Below are positions 3,706 through 7,761 of a DNA stretch of 7,761 bases, in pieces. The stretch is from Candidatus Stahliibacteriota bacterium CG08_land_8_20_14_0_20_40_26. Its GTDB lineage: Bacteria > Hydrothermota > UBA3073. The notes beneath the pieces are model-generated. The model was not told the DNA's origin and searched no databases. It saw only the letters and a list, made by a program, of their open reading frames with translations. The position numbers and the translations under genes were made by a program. Location of the stretch: NCBI GenBank assembly GCA_002774315.1, contig PEYP01000115.1, forward strand, positions 1 to 7,761, given 5' to 3'. Position 1 is the first letter of the stretch. Each line of letters starts with the position of its first letter.

Positions 3706-6700
3706 ATGGAGAAGATTATACCTGTTGCTATAGAAGACGAGATGAAACGCTCATATATAGATTATGCTATGAGCGTTATTGTATCAAGGGCAATTCCTGA
3801 TGTAAGGGATGGTCTGAAACCTGTACATAGAAGGATTCTTTATGCAATGCACGAACTTGGGCTTACCCCTGATAAGCCCTTCAAAAAATCTGCAACCGTT
3901 GTTGGGGAGTGTTTTGTTAGAGATACTCTTGTTGTTACATCAAAAGGACTGGCTCCAATTCAGGATATAAAAAGAGGAGACTTAGTCTATACCCAGAATG
4001 GGACAGAGCAAGTTACCGAGCTATATGAAATGCCTGAAAGAGAACTCATTAAGATACATCTTGAAAATGGTTCCTATAACACAACAACAAAATCCCAGCA
4101 GTTCAAGATTATAGACGAAAATCTCGAGTTTAAATGGAAAGAGGCAGAAGAACTTACAGAAAATGATTATATTGTAATGAGGTCAGTTTTTCCTGATATT
4201 AAAGAATATCTTTTCCTTCCATCCCTTAATGGGAAGACGCTATCCTTGAATGAAAATATAGGGTATTTACTGGGGCAGTTAATATCCGATGGCTGGATTG
4301 AAAGAGGATATAATAGAGGCAAAGGACTAAGGGTGGGCTTTTGTTCTTCTTCAAGGGGGGTGATTAAAAAAATCCAAAAGGTCCTAGAAAAAGAGTTTGG
4401 TTATAAGGCAACAATAGAAGAAAAAAACAGTGATAAATTTAAGACAATTTATTCATTAAGAATAAATAGGGAAAAGATTAACGACTACATTGTATCAGTT
4501 TTTGGTTTAGAAAATGTTTATGCTGAAACAAAATTTATCCCGCGAGGGATATTCAATTCACCCAAAAATGTCATTTTTTCTTTTATAAGCGGTTTGATAG
4601 ATGGGGATGGCTCTGTCCATAAAAAAAGAAATGCAATTCATTACGGCTCAACATCGGAGAGGTTGATTGATAGATTGATGCTTCTATTGGAGTGTTTTGG
4701 GATAATCGGAAGGAAGTATAAGGCAAAAATTACAAAAAAAGGGGGGGAAATTTGTGGCAAAGTGGTAGGAGGAAAACATCCCTTTTATTCTGTGGAGTTT
4801 GAAGGGATAAACGCTGGTTTATTGGCCTCTATGCTTGAACTTTTGGATGAAGAGAAGAGTAGAAGATTAAAAGAAATTATTTCAAACAAATATATATCTA
4901 ACAAATACGATGTTATTCCATTTGCCGGCGGGGCAATCTTTGAAGAACTGAGTAGATGTCACATTGATTCTGGTTGGTATTTAGGAATCGATGGCAAAAA
5001 ATTCAGGATGGGGATAAAATATCCAACAGGTTGCAAAATACGATACTCAAGGGACCTTAAAGATAAAAATCTTGGCAAAACACAGATTGAGAACTGGCAG
5101 ATAAGAGAGAAACTTAACAAGATAGGGTCACCTCTGTCAGAGACTCTTACTGAAATTTTTCAAAATGGATTATACTTTTTAAGAGTAAAAAAGGTAGAAA
5201 AGGTTTCTGCACAAAAAACTTTTGATATTCAGGTAGATAATGCCCATGAGTTTATTGCCAATGGTATGCTTTCACATAACTGCCTTGGCAAATTTCATCC
5301 GCATGGTGACCTCGCTGTCTATGACGCAATCACAAGAATGGTACAGGACTTCTCCTTGCGTTACCCGCTTATAGATGGCCAGGGAAATTTTGGCTCAATA
5401 GATGGTGATGCTGCAGCAGCATACAGATACACGGAGATAAGGCTTTCAAAACTTGCACTATATCTTCTCAAGGATATAGAAAAAAACACCGTCGATTTCG
5501 TTCCCAACTTTGACGGAAGATTGAAAGAGCCCGTTACTCTGCCTGCTTCTTTCCCCAATCTTTTGGTAAATGGGGTATCTGGTATTGCTGTTGGTATGGC
5601 AACCAATATCCCTCCACATAACATGGGAGAAGTTATAGATGCACTTATTGCGCTTATAGAAGATCCAGATACTGATCCATTTTCATGTATCAAGGGACCT
5701 GATTTTCCAACAGGCGGGATAATAGTTGGAAAGAACGGCATTGTTGACTATGCGCTCACAGGGAAGGGTAAGGTTGTGGTAAAGGCAAGGGCTACAGTTG
5801 AGAAGACCAACAAGGGCAAAGCAATATGTATAACCGAAATACCCTATCAGGTAAATAAATCCATCCTCATAGAGAGAATAGCGGGCATCATAAAGGAGAA
5901 AAAAATAGAGGCGGTCACTGCCCTGCGAGATGAGTCCGACAGGAAAGGGATGAGGATCGTTATTGAACTTAAAAAGACGGCAAATGAAGACCTTATATTA
6001 AACAATCTCTATAAGCATACCCAAATGAGAACCACATTCGGTGTAAATCTTCTTGCTCTCAAATCAGGTGTGCCTGTTACTCTTCCTCTAAAGGAGATGC
6101 TCACCTCGTTCCTTGAATATAGATACGATGTAGTGGAGCGAAGAACAAAATTCGAACTGGAAGGGGCAGAAAAGAAGGCACATATATTAGAAGGATTAAA
6201 GATCGCTGTAGATAACATTGATGAGGTCGTGAATATCATAAAAAAGTCAAAGACGACAAAAGATGCAAAAGACAACCTAATGATAAGGTTCAGCTTAACA
6301 GATGTACAGGCGCAGGCAATACTTGATATGAAACTATCAAGACTGGTAGGTCTTGAAAGGGAGAAACTGCAAAATGAGTATACGGGGGTCATAAAAGAAA
6401 TAGAGAGACTTCGTCTCATACTCTTATCAAAGAGGGGAATTTACGAGGTAATAACGAGAGAACTACTGGATGTGAAAGAGAAGTTTGCTGACAAAAGACG
6501 CACAGAGATTATAGAAGATGAAGAAGAGGAGTTTGTCCAGGAGGACCTTATACCCAATACAGATGTCGTGATTATGCTGACTAAAAGAGGGTATATAAAG
6601 CGGTGCCCGTTGGATACTTACAGAACACAGGCAAGAGGAGGATATGGCACATCTGGAATAAAACTTACTTCAGAAGATGTTGTGTCGCAGGTCGTTGCTA

Positions 6701-7458
6701 CCACAAATCATGTAAAACTCATTCTATTTACAGAAAAAGGTAAGGCATTCAATCTCAAGGCATACGAGATACCTGAAATGAGCAGGACGTCACGTGGAAG
6801 GTCAATCAACAACCTGCTCGGTCTATCGGATGATGACAGGGTGATAAGTGTTATGTCTCCCAGTAGTGACATTCAGGCTGTCTTTATCACAACGAAGTTT
6901 GGTATAACCAAGAAGATAGATATAGAAAAACTTCGCAACATCAGGAGGAATGGTGTAACAGTGGTAAAATTGAAGGAAGATGATGTTATGATAGGGGTTG
7001 AGGGAGTATCCAAAAACAAAGAAGTTCTTCTTGTTACAAAAAATGGTAGGGCATCCAGAATAAATGAAAATGAGGTGCGAATGATGGGCAGATCTGCCCA
7101 AGGTGTCATTGGGATGCGACTTAAAAAGAACGATTATATAGTGACCCTTGTCTCTCCAGGCAAAATGAGCTGCCTCTTTACTGTCACAGAGGACGGTCAC
7201 GGGAAGAGAGTAAAAGTTCAGAAGATCAGAAAGACCAGGAGAGGAAGCAAGGGGGTGGTTCTGGTTAAAGGCACTGTGGCAGGTGTTGTTCCTGTTGATG
7301 ATGATTCAGAAGTAATCTGTGTTACACAAAACGGACAGGTCATCAAGATAAAACTGAAAAAAGTTAGGATTATGGGGAGGGCTGCAAAAGGGGTTAGGGT
7401 CATATTTCTAAAAGAAAACGATAAGGTCGTAGCAGTGGATAGCGTGAATAAGGAATAG
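3706..7458 (+). CDS. gyrA: DNA gyrase subunit A precursor containing an intein
   Basis: A 1250-residue precursor; without the intein (residues 69-525) it is 793 residues, normal for GyrA. GyrA forms the A2B2 gyrase with GyrB, cleaves double-stranded DNA through a tyrosine and introduces negative supercoils using ATP. The N-part has DEMKRSYIDYAMSVIVSRAIPD and GLKPVHRRILYAM. After the intein come GKFHPHGDLAVYDAI (quinolone-resistance region), GQGNFGSIDGD and AAAYRYTEIR with catalytic Tyr575 (Tyr118 after splicing). The tower and coiled-coil region follows to about residue 945, then a six-bladed C-terminal wrapping domain starting near DLIPNTDVVIM. The GyrA box reads QARGGYG (975-981) instead of QRRGGKG. 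The residue equivalent to E. coli Ser83 is Leu (536). There is no acidic C-terminal tail and no gyrB beside it. The ATG at 3706 gives the expected N-terminus but has no Shine-Dalgarno. Confidence 0.95.
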   Translation: MEKIIPVAIEDEMKRSYIDYAMSVIVSRAIPDVRDGLKPVHRRILYAMHELGLTPDKPFKKSATVVGECFVRDTLVVTSKGLAPIQDIKRGDLVYTQNGTEQVTELYEMPERELIKIHLENGSYNTTTKSQQFKIIDENLEFKWKEAEELTENDYIVMRSVFPDIKEYLFLPSLNGKTLSLNENIGYLLGQLISDGWIERGYNRGKGLRVGFCSSSRGVIKKIQKVLEKEFGYKATIEEKNSDKFKTIYSLRINREKINDYIVSVFGLENVYAETKFIPRGIFNSPKNVIFSFISGLIDGDGSVHKKRNAIHYGSTSERLIDRLMLLLECFGIIGRKYKAKITKKGGEICGKVVGGKHPFYSVEFEGINAGLLASMLELLDEEKSRRLKEIISNKYISNKYDVIPFAGGAIFEELSRCHIDSGWYLGIDGKKFRMGIKYPTGCKIRYSRDLKDKNLGKTQIENWQIREKLNKIGSPLSETLTEIFQNGLYFLRVKKVEKVSAQKTFDIQVDNAHEFIANGMLSHNCLGKFHPHGDLAVYDAITRMVQDFSLRYPLIDGQGNFGSIDGDAAAAYRYTEIRLSKLALYLLKDIEKNTVDFVPNFDGRLKEPVTLPASFPNLLVNGVSGIAVGMATNIPPHNMGEVIDALIALIEDPDTDPFSCIKGPDFPTGGIIVGKNGIVDYALTGKGKVVVKARATVEKTNKGKAICITEIPYQVNKSILIERIAGIIKEKKIEAVTALRDESDRKGMRIVIELKKTANEDLILNNLYKHTQMRTTFGVNLLALKSGVPVTLPLKEMLTSFLEYRYDVVERRTKFELEGAEKKAHILEGLKIAVDNIDEVVNIIKKSKTTKDAKDNLMIRFSLTDVQAQAILDMKLSRLVGLEREKLQNEYTGVIKEIERLRLILLSKRGIYEVITRELLDVKEKFADKRRTEIIEDEEEEFVQEDLIPNTDVVIMLTKRGYIKRCPLDTYRTQARGGYGTSGIKLTSEDVVSQVVATTNHVKLILFTEKGKAFNLKAYEIPEMSRTSRGRSINNLLGLSDDDRVISVMSPSSDIQAVFITTKFGITKKIDIEKLRNIRRNGVTVVKLKEDDVMIGVEGVSKNKEVLLVTKNGRASRINENEVRMMGRSAQGVIGMRLKKNDYIVTLVSPGKMSCLFTVTEDGHGKRVKVQKIRKTRRGSKGVVLVKGTVAGVVPVDDDSEVICVTQNGQVIKIKLKKVRIMGRAAKGVRVIFLKENDKVVAVDSVNKE
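3910..5280 (+). other. GyrA intein with LAGLIDADG homing endonuclease (457 aa)
   Basis: An in-frame insertion between VVGE and CLGKFHPHGD of GyrA. Block A is CFVRDTLVVTSKGLAPIQDI, with nucleophile Cys1. Block B reads GSYNTTTKSQQF (intein residues 54-65), where the usual TxxH histidine is Gln63. Block C LLGQLISDG (120-128, catalytic Asp127) and block E ISGLIDGDG (226-234, Asp233) are the two endonuclease motifs. Block D is KFIP (208-211) and block H is STSERLIDRLMLLLECFGI (247-265). Block F is TFDIQVDNAHEFIANG (437-452, His446) and block G is MLSHN, with His456, Asn457 and +1 Cys. All splicing residues except the block B histidine are present, so splicing to mature GyrA is expected. The endonuclease looks intact and could spread the element to intein-free gyrA alleles. 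A run of seven A then seven G (4734-4747) lies in its coding sequence. Confidence 0.93.
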
Positions 7459-7480
7459 GAAGAGCACTAGTGGGTCAGGT

Positions 7481-7500
7481 GATCAGTGATCAGTGATCAG
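7481..7500 (+). repeat. GATCAGT heptamer tandem repeat
   Basis: GATCAGT GATCAGT GATCAG is nearly three exact copies, starting 23 bases after the gyrA stop. Each junction makes the palindrome TGATCA, so three such sites lie seven bases apart. GATC is the Dam-type methylation site, but nothing here shows whether this organism methylates it. Confidence 0.85.
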
Positions 7501-7545
7501 GTCATCGGCTACCCGATTAATAATTTAGTTTGCATTCGTAAATCC

Positions 7546-7688
7546 ACCGATTACTGATAACCGACTACCAGTCTTTTCTGATACTCTGCCTACTAATCCA
7601 CTGATATCCTGATATGCCTTAAAATTTACCGATTACTGATAACCGACTACCAGTCTTTTCTGATACTCTACCTACTGATTCACTGATA
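7546..7688 (+). repeat. 61-bp direct repeat, two copies 82 bases apart, plus a fragment
   Basis: Copy 1 (7546-7606) and copy 2 (7628-7688) begin ACCGATTACTGATAACCGAC. They are identical over the first 42 bases and differ at only three positions over 61 (7588/7670, 7595/7677, 7598/7680). A short third fragment ACCGATTAC starts at 7702. The words TGAT and ACCGA recur inside each unit. The array may continue beyond the window. There is no coding content and no CRISPR-like regularity. Confidence 0.85.
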
Positions 7689-7761
7689 CGCTGTGAAACC
7701 TACCGATTACCCGAGGGTACGGAGTGTTCGTCTACCGCAGACAGTCAGTGAGGCTACTTCT

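Larger units (their letters stand above)
7459..7761. other. 303-base noncoding stretch after gyrA, repeat-rich
   Basis: No reading frame with a plausible start and protein-like content is seen on either strand, and no tRNA or rRNA. It holds a GATCAGT tandem run and a long direct repeat (listed separately). No stem followed by a T-run lies directly after the gyrA stop, so the gyrA terminator was not located. Confidence 0.6.

Noticed and set aside
5361..5741. Long - strand frames inside gyrA (also 6009-6419 and 6823-7200)
   Set aside because: All lie opposite conserved GyrA sequence and show no domain of their own.
7546..7710. CRISPR array
   Set aside because: Only two long copies and a fragment are seen, with no short uniform repeat/spacer pattern and no cas genes in the window.

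Overview
The window looks like a chromosomal segment of an AT-rich bacterium. It has a type IIA gyrase A subunit, a RecJ nuclease and promoters of the TTGACA-N17-TATAAT type. The dispersed palindromes and short degenerate repeats between genes resemble those I associate with uncultured candidate-phylum genomes. I cannot name the lineage from the sequence alone.

Layout. Positions 1 to about 1205 hold an IS1-family insertion sequence on the + strand. It has its own consensus promoter, a strong Shine-Dalgarno site and two overlapping reading frames joined by a classical -1 slippery heptamer (A AAA AAG). Its left end probably lies outside the window. Positions 1206-1473 are noncoding and contain nested palindromes flanked by approximate direct repeats. 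A small DUF4190-type membrane protein (1474-1782, - strand) follows. After a gap with a 9-bp stem-loop comes recJ (1952-3544, - strand). A 161-bp divergent intergenic region separates recJ from gyrA (3706-7458, + strand). The last 303 bases after gyrA carry no gene but hold a GATCAGT tandem repeat and a 61-bp direct repeat.

The most notable object is a 457-residue intein with a two-motif LAGLIDADG homing endonuclease inside GyrA, at 3910-5280. It is inserted just before the quinolone-resistance-determining motif (GKFHPHGD), about 50 residues upstream of the catalytic Tyr junction used by the well-known mycobacterial GyrA inteins. Its splice-junction residues (Cys1, His-Asn end, +1 Cys) are intact, but the block B histidine is replaced by glutamine. 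Removing the intein leaves a normal-length GyrA of 793 residues.

The recJ and gyrA promoters are both near perfect and diverge from within one inverted repeat whose arms (CACTTTTT/TCCTTGACAA) contain the two -35 hexamers. This suggests shared control or a shared upstream element. The recJ promoter is predicted to start transcription on the A of the recJ ATG (leaderless mRNA), and gyrA has a 35-nt leader with no Shine-Dalgarno. In contrast, the insertion sequence carries a strong one. The two host genes act in DNA topology and in recombination/repair.
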